This document shows, piece after piece, positions 11,243-22,884 of a stretch of DNA of 64,000 nt. Under the pieces are notes generated by a model. The model did no database searches. It was not told the DNA's origin and saw nothing but the letters and a program-made list of their open reading frames with translations. This DNA comes from Citrus sinensis (Eukaryota; Streptophyta; Magnoliopsida; Sapindales; Rutaceae), in assembly GCF_022201045.2 (NCBI RefSeq), contig NC_068564.1, positions 29,851,001 through 29,915,000 on the forward strand. The letters are read 5' to 3'. The position numbers were made by a program, and so were the translations under genes. How positions within the stretch are numbered: the stretch's first letter is position 1; every line of letters begins with the position of its first letter.

Positions 11243-14200
11243 ATGGCCCAACAATTTATCGAAACCCTGTCTAAATCATTGACACTTCTGTCGAGGTAGT
11301 TGCTGTTTCATGCTCTTAATTAAGCTTTACGTTGCTTTAATTTTATTGCTGAAGTCTTCTGTGGCTTGTGATGTTTAGATTTCCTCCTTATTTTGTGTTC
11401 GTTTGTTACAGCATTGAAAGACTTGGATGTGGAACTTACAAGCGGCAGCAGATTTTGTCTCTGCTGGAAGCCGAATCTAATGGGGCAGCAATTGCAGATG
11501 TTTTGAATGCCACACAGGTTGTATTTATTTGCCGCTTCGAAGTTTTTGTTTCTGGTTTTTCAATTATGTTCTCGATGAACCGTGTAACTCTTGTACTATT
11601 TGTATCATCCAGGAAGCAGCTGTGTCATCTCCTTGGGTTGCTTTTGCTGTTCGTACAAGTCCTGGGGTTTGGTGTTACATAAGAGTGAATGTCCAAACAG
11701 TTGATGTTGAGGAGATCTCGGTGTCTAAGTATCTCCTTTTTAAGGAGGAAATAGTTGATGGAAGGTAATAAATTCAAAGTCTGGAATTTTTATTTTTTTT
11801 TGCTTATTGTTGTTCCTTCTTATTCTTCGAATCAGCGTTGCTTGCTGTTGTAATGCAGGAAATCCAACGGCAACTTTGCATTTGAGGTGGATTTTGAACC
11901 ATTCAGAGCTCTTCCCCACCCAACTCTGTCAAATTCCATTGGCCATGGCATGGAGTTCCTTAACCGGCACATGTCTGCAAAACTGTTCAATGACAAGGAA
12001 AGCATGCAATCACTGCTTGAATTTCTCCGTGTTCACTCACACATGGGGAAGGTATTCCAAAGCACCTGAGATTTTATTAATCTATTTTCAGATTAACGTC
12101 TGATTTCAATTTCTTTTCTTTGGGCAGAATATGATGCTGAATGAAAAAATTCAAGACTTGGGAACCCTCCAATCTTCTCTGAGGATGGCAGAGAAGTATC
12201 TTTCTATGCTAGCCCCGGATACATCTTATGCTGAGTTTGAGCAAAAATTCCAAGAAATTGGTCTTGAGAGAGGGTGGGGCGATAACGCCGAGCATGTGCT
12301 AGGGATGATTCAACTTCTATTGGATCTTCTTCAGGCACCTGAATCCAGCACTCTTGAAACATTTCTTGGGAAAATTCCGAGAGTCTTTAATGTTGTGATT
12401 TTTACCCCTCATGGATATTTTGCCCAAGACAATGTTTTAGGCTACCCTGACACCGGAGGCCAGGTTAGTTTACAAGCCAAATTTATTATTATATCTTGCT
12501 TGACTTTATGATTGTGGTTAAATCTTCGCAATTCCTTCTAGGTTGTTTACATCTTGGATCAAGTTCGTGCCCTGGAGAACGAGATGCTTCTTCGCATTAA
12601 GCAGCAAGGACTTGATATTACCCCACGCATACTCATTGTAAGCTTTAAGAATTTCACGAGTTCTCTTAGTCGCAATGCATTGTGATTCTATTCCTTGGAA
12701 GTTTTAATCTTTATGGCATCTGCAGATCACTAGACTCCTCCCGGATGCAGTAGGGACAACTTGTGGTCAGCGAGTTGAGAAAGTATACGGTACAAAGTAC
12801 TCAGATATTCTTCGAGTTCCTTTTCGAACAGAGGAGGGAATTGTTCGCAAATGGATCTCTCGATTTGAAGTTTGGCCCTACCTGGAGACCTTCACTGAGG
12901 TGAAAATCCACTTTTAGAATCTTGAAATGCTTCCACCATCTCTGCTCTTCATCACTGCACTGAACCTATATTGATCTTCACTGCTATGTTGTTGGATTTA
13001 TGAGAGATTCAAAGAACTCTTTTTCTTTGCAGGATGTTGCAACTGAAATTATCCAAGAGTTACAGTGCAAGCCTGATCTGATCATTGGAAATTACAGTGA
13101 TGGAAACATTGTTGCTTCTTTGTTAGCTCATAAATTAGATGTCACTCAGGTATGTCCTTTATATAGATATAGATAAATTGTGTGTGTGGTCTGGGAACAA
13201 AGCTTATGTGATTGCTGTTGCTATCTACTGCAGTGCACCATTGCTCACGCTCTTGAGCTAACGAAGTATCCAGATTCGGATATCAACTGGAAAAAATTGG
13301 ATGATAAGTACCACTTCTCCTGCCAGTTCACAGCTGATCTCTTTGCCATGAATCGAACTGATTTTATTATCACTAGCACTTTCCAAGAAATTGCTGGAAG
13401 GTTAATAATCCTTCTTCTCAGTGTTGAGTTTCAATTGATGTGTAAAGATTTTCTTAAGAAACTGAAAAGGATGTTATGCTCATTTTTCACAGCAAGGACA
13501 CTGTTGGTCAATATGAGAGCCACACTGCGTTCTCTCTTCCTGGACTCTACCGAGTTGTTAACGGGATTGATGCATTTGACCCCAAATTCAACATTGTCTC
13601 CCCTGGTGCTGATATGACCATATACTTCCCCTACATGGAAGAGAAGCGAAGGTTGAAGCATTTCCATTCCGAGATTGAAGAGCTTCTTTACAGCCCCGTT
13701 GAGAATAAAGAACATTTGTAAGTTTCTTTAATTTCCCCGCCACCTAACTTTTCACATCCAGTGTTTGAAGAGAAAAAAAAATCCCCTATTTTCATTAACA
13801 AAATGTTGTCAAACAGATGTGTATTGAAAGACAGCAGCAAGCCAATTCTGTTCACAATGGCAAGGCTGGACAGAGTGAAGAATTTAACCGGACTTGTAGA
13901 GTGGTACGGGAAGAACGCTAAGCTACGCGAGTTGGTTAACTTGGTGGTAGTTGGTGGTGACAGGAGGAAGGAATCCAAAGACTTGGAAGAGCAAGCTGAA
14001 ATGAAAAAAATGTATGGCTTAGTTGACACATACAAGTTGAACGGCCAGTTCCGATGGATTTCTTCCCAGATGAATCGCGTTAGGAATGGTGAACTCTACC
14101 GTTACATATGTGACACAAAGGGAGCTTTTGTGCAGCCTGCTTTATATGAAGCCTTCGGACTGACTGTGGTTGAAGCCATGACCTGTGGATTGCCGACATT

Positions 14201-14727
14201 TGCAACTTGCAATGGTGGCCCTGCCGAAATTATTGTGCATGGAAAATCTGGTTTCCACATCGATCCTTACAAGGGTGATCAAGCTGCGGGAATCCTTGTC
14301 GATTTCTTTGAGAAGTGCAAGGTTGATCCCGGTCACTGGGACGAGATATCTCAGGGAGGATTAAAGCGCATTCAGGAGAAGTACTAATTCCACTGCCTTG
14401 AGCCCTTTTTTCAGCAATTAAGTAAATAATAACGGTGTTCATTTGCTTTAATTTGTTCTGTAGGTATACATGGAAAATTTACTCTGAAAGGCTTCTGAAC
14501 TTGAGTGGAGTGTATGGCTTCTGGAAACACTTATCCAAGCTTGATAGTCGCGAGAAGAATCGCTACCTTGAAATGTTTTATTCGCTCATGTATCGCAAGC
14601 AGGTACTCCTCTGCCACAGATTTGTTCTCTTCTCACATTATTTGGTTAATTTCTTCTGGCTTAAAATTACCATTTGTGCTATATTGTTTCTCAGGTTCAG
14701 ACAGTTCCCCTAGCCGTCGATGAGTAA
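11243..14727 (+). CDS. Sucrose synthase with shortened N-terminus
   Basis: Makes UDP-glucose and fructose from sucrose and UDP, reversibly, in the cytosol or at the plasma membrane. Exons: 11243..11295, 11412..11517, 11613..11764, 11859..12051, 12128..12463, 12542..12637, 12726..12899, 13033..13149, 13234..13400, 13493..13717, 13817..14380, 14464..14602, 14695..14727; all introns GT-AG and in phase; 784 residues. The GT-B domain is complete: GYPDTGGQ ends at residue 280, [18 protein letters not shown] is present, and the E-x7-E motif EAFGLTVVE is at 651-659. Exons 3-12 have exactly the lengths of those in the SUS1 gene at 51.5-55.2 kb. Exon 1 is 45 nt shorter and exon 2 is 21 nt shorter, removing the RVHSLRER segment that carries the conserved N-terminal phosphorylation serine; the last exon is one codon longer. 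The reading frame is open throughout, so it is probably a functional but diverged paralogue. Start is the only in-frame ATG before the GT. Confidence 0.93.
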
Positions 14728-15293
14728 AACGGCAAAGGACAGTCACCTGGCGGCGTGGGCACAGCAATGGAGGCTTTTAGTGCTGCTGTAGCATAAGATT
14801 TTCAATTTTTCATAGTTCATAGGCTTTTATTGTGGGGCCATCTCTATGTTAATTTCGATTTTTCTCTTTCCGAATTGTTTCAAGTCCATTGTTGAACTCT
14901 TTTTCTCTCTTAAAGTTTTTATCTAAAAACTGAATCTTGTCCGAAATTATTGTGCATGGTTTCTCTTTTTCACCACCAGAAGAATTCTCTATTTTGCTTA
15001 ACATATTTTATCTCAGCGTTTGAGTTGCTAGGTACATAACGATGCCCTTTTCTTGTAATCATGGCTTCAATCTCCCATCCCACGTTTGTGTTCACCGGTA
15101 CCAAGATTAAGCAAACGATTAAATATCGTTTTAATAATTTACCCGGGTAGCGATCCCTCTCGCGACAATCAAGCTTGGATAAGTGCTTCTAAGGGACATG
15201 TAGAATGAATTATTTCGTGCAAAGCCGAGAAATGAAAGCTGGTCTTTTTAATTAGTACTTATAATCTCAGAAACTGAAAATTCTTCGTAGAAA
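14728..15293. other. 3' flank of the plus-strand sucrose synthase
   Basis: Presumed 3' untranslated region followed by spacer. No repeat or gene recognised. Confidence 0.4.
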
Positions 15294-15585
15294 ATGGAAG
15301 GACTCCAAGGCACTCTTGGGCTGATACCTATTTTTGTGCTTCTCTTTGTTCTTGCAATCATCAAAGGTCTCCATTTCAATCCAATATAACTTTTGTTAGA
15401 AATTCAGTCAACTAATTATGAGTTATCTGGTGATAGCTTTTGTTGATGCTGTAGCTGTTTTAGGATTAAGGTCCCTTCATCTTGTGAGTTCATTTTCCTT
15501 TTATTTTGGTGCATTTAGTTGAATGAAGAACCTGAGAAATTCATATTTAATTTTTCCTATACAATCGCACTAATAGGAGGCGTAG
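15294..15585 (+). CDS. Possible spliced micropeptide with one membrane segment
   Basis: I do not recognise this. Three short exons with GT-AG borders and compatible phases, 15294..15366, 15455..15483 and 15577..15585, would encode 36 residues: a short N-terminus (MEGLQGTLG), a hydrophobic run (LIPIFVLLFVLAII), then KAVLGLRSLHLEA and a stop. Reading through the second donor instead gives a slightly longer C-terminus ending in GAFS. The composition suits a single-span membrane peptide. It sits alone between the 3' ends of the sucrose synthase and the pectin methylesterase. Short frames like this arise by chance, so the call rests only on coherent splice phases and the clear transmembrane segment. 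Confidence 0.25.
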
Positions 15586-15743
15586 TTCGGAGTGTGATCT
15601 GTGAATTCTCATTGGTAAAAGGGATTGTTGGGTACAAATTTTGTTGAAGGCATTTTACAAAGCCATGTTCTATCTAGGAACAATGATGAACACTACACCA
15701 GCCACCAGGTTTGGGGGATTCTTACAACAATAACGACAGCTGT

Positions 15744-17713
15744 TCATAGGTTGGGAAGTGGGAGAAGCCACTTGTTTCCATTGAGATAAGTCATGCTCAA
15801 AAACGGTTTAGCCTCAGCTTCAGAGAGTAACTTGGCAAATTTGACTCTTCCTGAGGAGCTGGCCCCTGGTCCCATGCACTTGTACTCGCCATAATACACC
15901 GTCCTACAATAGTAATTAATATAGTTTTCAACATTAACACAAAATAAAATTAATCACCGACATTACATATACGTAAATGCAACTAATGCATATATGCAAT
16001 TAATATACTTGTGATTCTGAGCCTGTTCACCGGCGGCCCATCCTTGGCTATTGATGAGAGTCCCCATGTATGTGTATGCAAACACCACTCTAGGCCTCTC
16101 CTTCCATGCCCGCCCGAGATAAGTGTCTCCGCTGCCGGTTATGTTACAGTGAACAAACGTGAATCCGCTGTCATCGTTTACTTGTTCTCTGGCTTGTGCT
16201 GTTATCACTCCCAAGCCATTTGCTACTGAGACTATAGTAGTTCTCTGTGTCAGATATAGCTTAAAACAATCAATAGTATTCTTGATTATTTAACGCCTGT
16301 GTCTATAATAATGTATCTCAATTGACCATGAGTACCAAATAGAGAGATTTGCCATTTCCGAAGATGAAATCAACAGTGCCTTGGATGTAACAGTCCTTGA
16401 AGAAATGCCTGCCCTTATCATCACACAAGGTGTCTTGATAACCCATGAACTTGCAATTGTGGAATGCTGCTTTATCTCCTGATATTCTCATTGCCACTGC
16501 CTGAGCTCCCAATCTTTTGCCATCTGGCATTGGAGCCGAATTCTATGCACAAAAATAGATCAACAATAGATACATTTATTAAATAAATAACACAAAGGAA
16601 TGAACATTATGATCAACATTAATCCATCATGCTATTCGGGTGAAGATTGCAACAATGACTTCACAAATACCACGCTTGGATTCTCACTCGTCACATGTTC
16701 AGTAGTAGCCACAATTATTGCACTTAAAAGCAGCCGACGGACTACTCAATTTCTACCAAATCAACAAGCTCGACTGTTCAAATGCAAGTGGTGGTCCTGC
16801 TGGAAGGGGAAAATGATAAATTTTCACAGGTGAGCTTCTCCTGATCTCTTCTCCTTTTATCAAATGAATTGATTTCAAAATTAGGTTTTGAGTAGTTTTT
16901 TCTTATTTAAATAATTAATGAAATAAATATCAGTATGAGAAAAAAGTCTTAGATGGTATTGACACCGTCACTTCGTCACCCTATTATTAAAAATTGATAT
17001 CATCACACATACATTTATCACTTATTAAAATTTTAAAAATAAAAAATACATATTGTGTATGCGTTGTGTTGGATGGGGTGATGAAAAAACCTTTTGCCAA
17101 CAAAAAAAAATAGTAATAATAATAATAAGAAGAAGAAGAAGGGAAAAGGAAATAGAGAGCTCAAGAAACATAACAAAACAAAACAAAACAGAAATGGAAA
17201 GGTTACCACAAATGCAACATTAGCAGCCACGAAGTAGTCACTCTCAACAGCCACCGTAGCACTATTAACTGTCCCAAAGTGCAAGGCAGTGCCGTTAAAC
17301 ACAATCTTGGGCATGTCAAATGGGTCCCCGAAGAACGTCACGAAATCCTTAGAACGTTCAACGGTGATCTTCTCCCAGTACTCTCCGCCGCCAATCTTAA
17401 CAACCACCCGTCGCGTATTCCCCGACGGAATGCTCTTCACTGCATCGGTGACCGTCTTGAAATCTCCTCTCCCGTCCTTCCTCACCGTTATAACCCTAAA
17501 CCCATCCTCCGCAGCGGCAAGAACGTGGTCCACAACGGTGTCGTTCTTGCCCTGCGCCAGTTGGGCCTTTCTCTCCGTGAACTCTCTCATGTTTTCTCCT
17601 ATCCATGCTTCGAGCTTCGAAGCGTCCAATGGGATCTGTTTGGGATGGGCAAGCACTGTCGTGATGGAAAGCCGAAAGCAAATTAACAGCATCGTAAAAT
17701 ATGCTGAAGCCAT
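15744..17713 (-). CDS. Pectin methylesterase without pro-region (type II)
   Basis: Removes methyl esters from cell-wall homogalacturonan. Four exons on the minus strand, 17207..17713, 16336..16542, 16009..16244 and 15744..15903, all GT-AG and in phase, give 369 residues. Residues 1-22 look like a secretion signal (hydrophobic, ending TTVLA). The catalytic domain starts at about 72 and has all the signatures: GEYWE 110-114, QAVA 183-186, GYQDTL with acid-base Asp206, VDFIFG with nucleophile Asp227, and YLGRAW with Arg283 and Trp285. There is no N-terminal PMEI inhibitor domain and no RRLL-type processing site, which places it with the short type II enzymes such as the pollen or QRT1-like clade. 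Start chosen as the first ATG, giving the signal peptide. Arabidopsis also has, from memory, a PME near SUS1. Confidence 0.92.
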
Positions 17714-17776
17714 ATTCGGTCACTTTGCTCTTTTAAAAGAAACCGAAACTACATAACAAAGCGTTCTTTTGGCAAG

Positions 17777-17784
17777 TATTTATA
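17777..17784 (-). promoter_or_regulatory. TATA box of the pectin methylesterase gene
   Basis: The minus strand reads TATAAATA, a perfect plant TATA consensus, about 64 bp upstream of the ATG. That spacing allows a leader of about 30-35 nt. Confidence 0.6.
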
Positions 17785-19892
17785 ATAAAGTTGAAGCGAG
17801 TGGGTACGTGCAGTTAGTTTTTCTCGTTTTTCGGATGTCTGTGCGTACTGCTTTTTTATTCGGTGCTGTAATGCTGCCTTCGGTTTTGAAATTAAATTGC
17901 ATGGATGCCTTGTGTTATTGCAATGGGAGGAAGGGTCAGTTTAGGAACTTCAGGGAATTCTTTTTTTTTTTTTTTTCAGTCTTCTTTGATTAATTATGAG
18001 TGGCTAAGAGGTTGAAACGGTTATCATCGCGCTAGAACCACTCTCTCACAAGTGTGAGGAAAATCATTCGAATCTCCATAAAAATACTGTGGGGGTTTAA
18101 TTTAAGAATTTTCCACGGGATCATATGAGTTTGACAAAGATAAATTTTGTTAAACTTGTTATTAATCCAAATATTGATTGATTCTCAGAGTTCTCACTTG
18201 ATATAATCTAATTTAAGTTAGAAGAGTTAAACGAACTTCTTTTTAATTGCATGAATGAGAAGTGATAAGTGCACTTAGTTTGGGTATCACTAACAATAAG
18301 GAAAATGCTAATTATTTTATAGACAAACTTGATATGTTGTATTCGAACTAAATTGCATTCAGAGTCTGTAATTTTTCCTTTTAAATTATGTTGTTTTGTA
18401 ATAATAACAACTATTAATATTTAGGTTTAATTCAAATTTTAACAAAGTGAAGACAACCTCATGTATGAGAATTATTAGAAATATGAAACTATTGAATACA
18501 AATGAAATTAATTAAACTAGTATTCTTTGGATTGAACCGGTTAATGTGAGTGAATATAAGACTGAATTTAAGCAACATACCGTCATATTATTTCCTGCTC
18601 ATCCTGTGGACACTGCAATAGAATATGGTCTTTATATATTGAGGAAATGTCCCGGCAGAGCGAGATATGAAGCCCATAATTTAATTCTTATTGTGAAAAT
18701 AAAACCCTTGTGCACGTCGTATAATGGGGATGCCAAGACAACAAAATGCCTTTTTTCGAATTAGATCATTCGTGGTTATCAGATTACTTGTAGATGATGA
18801 GTTTCAGTGTTTCGTTCTGGAGGAGTAAAAGTTTAGAACTTACTTAGCTTAGCTAGTTGAATTCACCGAGTAGAGAGAGAGAGAGAACTAACTACCATCT
18901 TTCATTTTTCTACATCCACAGATCATCTCTTTGTCCTTTCTTTCTTTTTCTTCTCCAAGTTTTGTCTTCTCTCGTGTTCTTATCTTTGCTTCAAACCCTA
19001 ATATTAAAGTTCATTAGCCTCGAAAATTAATTTTAGTATTAAGAACGGGTATAGAGTCACAAACATTTGTATAAGCTAGGGTGACGAGATATAATTGGAT
19101 GATAAAAATAAAAATAGTAAAAATAAATCATATGATTCTTATCATATTTTTAATCCAATCAATGATAATATGATGCATCAAATTATACATTATCATTATA
19201 TATATATATATATATAAAAGATTTATTATTATAAATGGATAAAGATTATCTCTTAGGTCTTTTTTTTTCCTTTTCTTTATTCTTAGTCTCTCTTGTTAAA
19301 TAAGTAGTCAAGATTAAGTCTTAAATTTTGATGTTGACAATCAAACTAGCTTTTTTTACTTTATTTACAATTAAATGGTTTTTTTCAACAGAGTTTGGAA
19401 TACTAGAAGCGACCTGCTTTTTCAATTATACTTAAAATATTATGAGAGATAAAAGAGAGGGGAAAAAAAAGGAGAAAATCATAATCCATTAAAAATTGAC
19501 TAAAAATTTCAGGAGAAAATCATTTTGTAGCATGGACCAGGCGAGTTAAAGTGCTGATTTATAGTCCAGAAAGGTAACTGAAGCTGGGCCTGCTCTTGTA
19601 GTAGACTGGTTGGGTACTTTTTGGCAAACGTTGAACTATTGGGGTTTTGTAAGAATAATGTAGGGGTGCCAATAGCTCTACTCTTTTGGCAATAGCCTGT
19701 CATGGACCATCGCTGCGTTACTCTGCGATTCTGCCTGTGCTCGTTTTAGGTCCAATAACATAATTTCGGGCATATGATATATCTACCCCAAAGTTTCAAG
19801 AAAATGACCGTGTAAGCTTTACACTTTCAAAACACGACAACCGTACCCACATAATGAATAAACGTGAAATTAAAAAAAAAAAAAATACAAAC

Positions 19893-19939
19893 TTTGAAGT
19901 TTGAAGTTTGAAGTTTGAAGTTTGAAGTTTGAAGTTTGA
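19893..19939 (+). repeat. 7-bp tandem repeat (TTTGAAG)
   Basis: About 6.7 uninterrupted copies of TTTGAAG directly after an A-rich run. It is not the plant telomere unit (TTTAGGG). It is a minisatellite-like slippage product. Confidence 0.9.
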
Positions 19940-20486
19940 ACCATTAAACTTTAAAATCACGTCGCAAAAATTGGCAAGTTGTATATTTTATATGTTTTTA
20001 GTTTTATAATCAACTAATAATTAGTATAAATTAAACAAAATAAAAAGCATTTTATAATTAAGCTGCACAATATAAGTGAATTTTTTTTTTTTACTATCTA
20101 AACTTGTTTTATCATTATAACTACAAACACATTGTTAGCTTTATCATTTTAGTAAAGCAATACGTGGCTTCATACAATTTACCATAATCTACCATGTGGT
20201 TGTAAGATTATAAGGTAATAATCACTTAAAACATGACAATTCATGCTATTATTATGTCACGTACCGCATCATTTTAAAATATAAATTTTGTATTATTTAT
20301 TTTAATATCAAATTAATAATAAAAATGTGTAGCATAAACATCCTAATTGTAAATAATAAAATATTAAGAATCATATGTATCAATGATAAATATTTTGTAT
20401 TTTGACCTAATTCAAACAAGACACTCCACGTTAAGGGACACGCACGCGCACGTGCGCGCGCACATGTGCAACACACACACACACGC

Positions 20487-20650
20487 GGTAATGGTGTACG
20501 TACAGGTGTGCCCCAAATTTCAAAGGTCCCAACTCACACTGTCACACACTCACACACACACACACGCTAGCCTAACAACATCGGGCTGCCTTCTCGCTAG
20601 GGTAATGGTCTACGTACAGGTGTGCCCCTAATTTCAAAGGTCCCAACTCA
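20487..20650 (+). repeat. Direct duplication of a 50-bp segment
   Basis: The segments 20487..20536 and 20601..20650 match at 48 of 50 bases (start GGTAATGGT, end GGTCCCAACTCA). They are 114 bp apart, with a CA-rich microsatellite between them. This looks like a recent local tandem duplication. Confidence 0.9.
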
Positions 20651-22766
20651 TGGCCAATATATATCCTCAGCCAATTTATATATATGATAAAAAAAAAAAA
20701 GAAATGTCATCACATCTTCATATTAATCACCATGATCCACGTCAAAGCGGTCCAAATTTTCCTTCACATGCAAAAACTTTCTTACGCCTTCTTTACCTTG
20801 ACTCAATTAGCATGCTTCTTTGACACAGGCACACGATTGTATGATCTGTAATTTTTAAGGAAATTGAGTATTGTGTGCTCTATTCGTATAATTTGAGTGA
20901 GAGAAAGAGAGAGAGAGAGAGAGAGAGTGAGTGAGTGAATACAAACCAATAAAAGCAACCAACCCATTGTTTTGTTTGGTGGGAACGTGGGAATTTTGAT
21001 TAATTTCAACTTTGAATAAACCTGAACGGAACCACATGTCATGTCCATCCATTGCTGCCAAAATTCTTGGATTCTAGTGGCTAGAACACTTCCCATAAAA
21101 ATACATTTTTTTCCCAAAAGGGACGTACAATTAAAGCAATTTGCTCATCACTTCATTACATAATTTATTCATTACTTGCATCGTGCAAAAGTAGGATACG
21201 CTAGATACATTTACCTAATTAGCAATTATATTGAGTTCAAGTTGATTCAAAATGGATATGGTATACTATATTCATTGAATAGTGTAATTATTGAAAGAAA
21301 CTCATGGAACCATCGATGAAGACATTTGAGCTAGATAAAATCTTCAGTCAAATTATTGATAATCATTTGGATATCTTAAGTTCTTGTGCATGCATGGCTA
21401 GCTAGCTGCTTCTTCATGCATTGCATACAAGCTAACTGTAGTAGTCATTTTCTTTCAATATCAAAACAAGTTTTATCTTCTGAGTTCTGGGACTTTCATC
21501 TTTTGGGTCGTTAAATTTGACTGCATGGCAGCATGGAGACTTATGAGAAGAGTCCTGCAAGCTTTCAGCTGGGTAGCAACAGCAGTTACAGCACTTACTT
21601 TCTCACGGTATACATTTTGTCCTTTGCAAGTGGCAGTTTCTCAAAATATGCGGTGGGGGCCTTATGAGGAAATTTTAACTTCGCTTCCATTCCTCTACAT
21701 CATTTGGTTCCATTCATTTGCATCAGTTTCTGCTTCAGCTTTGGGATATGATATTGTTTTGTCATTAAGCTCCTCCTACAAAGCAATATGGGTCTTTCTT
21801 TCTTGTACCAATTCTCCATATAAGTGAAGGTACATGCACTATAAAAAAAAAATTTAAAAAAAATCAGGTGCGGACACATGAATTTTAACAAACACAGAAT
21901 TAAGCTAGACTTAAGCTAAGTATATTCGAACACTAATATAATATGTACAATAGTTTGATAGCACATTAAAGTTCTTAAAGTTTTGTCTTTTGTAGATGGG
22001 TATCAATACCCAAATGAAAATTTAAAATTTACGGTTAAAGAAAGCTCATTACATAATTTTTTGTGTTTTTAACATCGCAAAAAGTTAGTGAATGAGAGAA
22101 TTAAGCTGCAGTATGTGTACATATTGCTACTATAATAAATGAAGAAACAACAAAAGTTAATATTGGAATATAAATGTTAATAAATGATTAATAAGTAGAA
22201 ATTAGAAGAATACAAAATTGGGGACAAAAATTCTCTGCGTAACATGGCCTCTCGTGAGGTGAAGGCCGAGGAGGCGAGTGTTTAAGATGAACCAAAATCC
22301 GATTTCACGACCCACTCCCACGTGGGCTGGTCTCCGTACCCAACTTTTGACTGACTTCATTTAATGTTTTTAATTTATTTAGTTTATTTTTGTAAATATT
22401 AATTTTCACAAAAAGACAAGGACTGCAACTGTTGTCAGTTGATTGGGAGCCACCTCTCAAAAAAAAAAAAAAAAGCCGCGAAAAGCGGCTTTTATGATGC
22501 TTGCTTGCTCGCTCGTCTTCTTCGATCCCGACATCAAACCACAAGGCTAGTTTGGTCTTGCCCGATAATTTTTTCTTTTTATTTTCGGTTCTTGGATTTA
22601 TGTAGACCGCTCATTTTTAAGGCTGTTGCTGTTTCGTTTGTCGTACATTTATTTTCTTAATTTCTTCGTTTGTACTAATTAGAGCATTTTGTTATGGTAT
22701 GATGTTACATCAACAATAACAGCTGTACTTGTACAGGAGGATATCGTTACCAAGGATCAGGTTACT

Positions 22767-22884
22767 ATACAACTGTGGTATCGTGTTACAGTTGCATCCA
22801 GCCGTTGAATGCATTTGAATTGACGGGATCTACTGACATCCAACGATTGGATGCAACTGTGGTACGGTACCACAGTTGCACCAT
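22767..22884. mobile_element. Foldback MITE-like element, copy A
   Basis: About 118 bp whose two ends are inverted copies of each other. Each arm is itself palindromic: in the right arm, GCAACTGTGGTAC at 22853 and GTACCACAGTTGC at 22867 are perfect reverse complements around one base. The same design recurs at 50844..50959, so it is a repeated family. Target duplication not clear. Confidence 0.75.

Noticed and set aside
18546-18764. 72-codon plus-strand frame
   Set aside because: No family resemblance and no supporting splice sites or promoter; length is within chance for this composition.
19893-19939. Interstitial telomere repeat
   Set aside because: Unit is TTTGAAG, not TTTAGGG.
21525-21827. 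100-codon plus-strand frame starting MAAWRLMRRVLQAF
   Set aside because: The start looks like a small mitochondrial protein, but the rest has no domain I recognise, no splice continuation, and lies in repeat-bearing intergenic DNA. Likely chance.
22470-22495. Rho-independent terminator-like hairpin next to an A-run
   Set aside because: Bacterial terminators have no role in nuclear plant DNA; kept only as a small hairpin.
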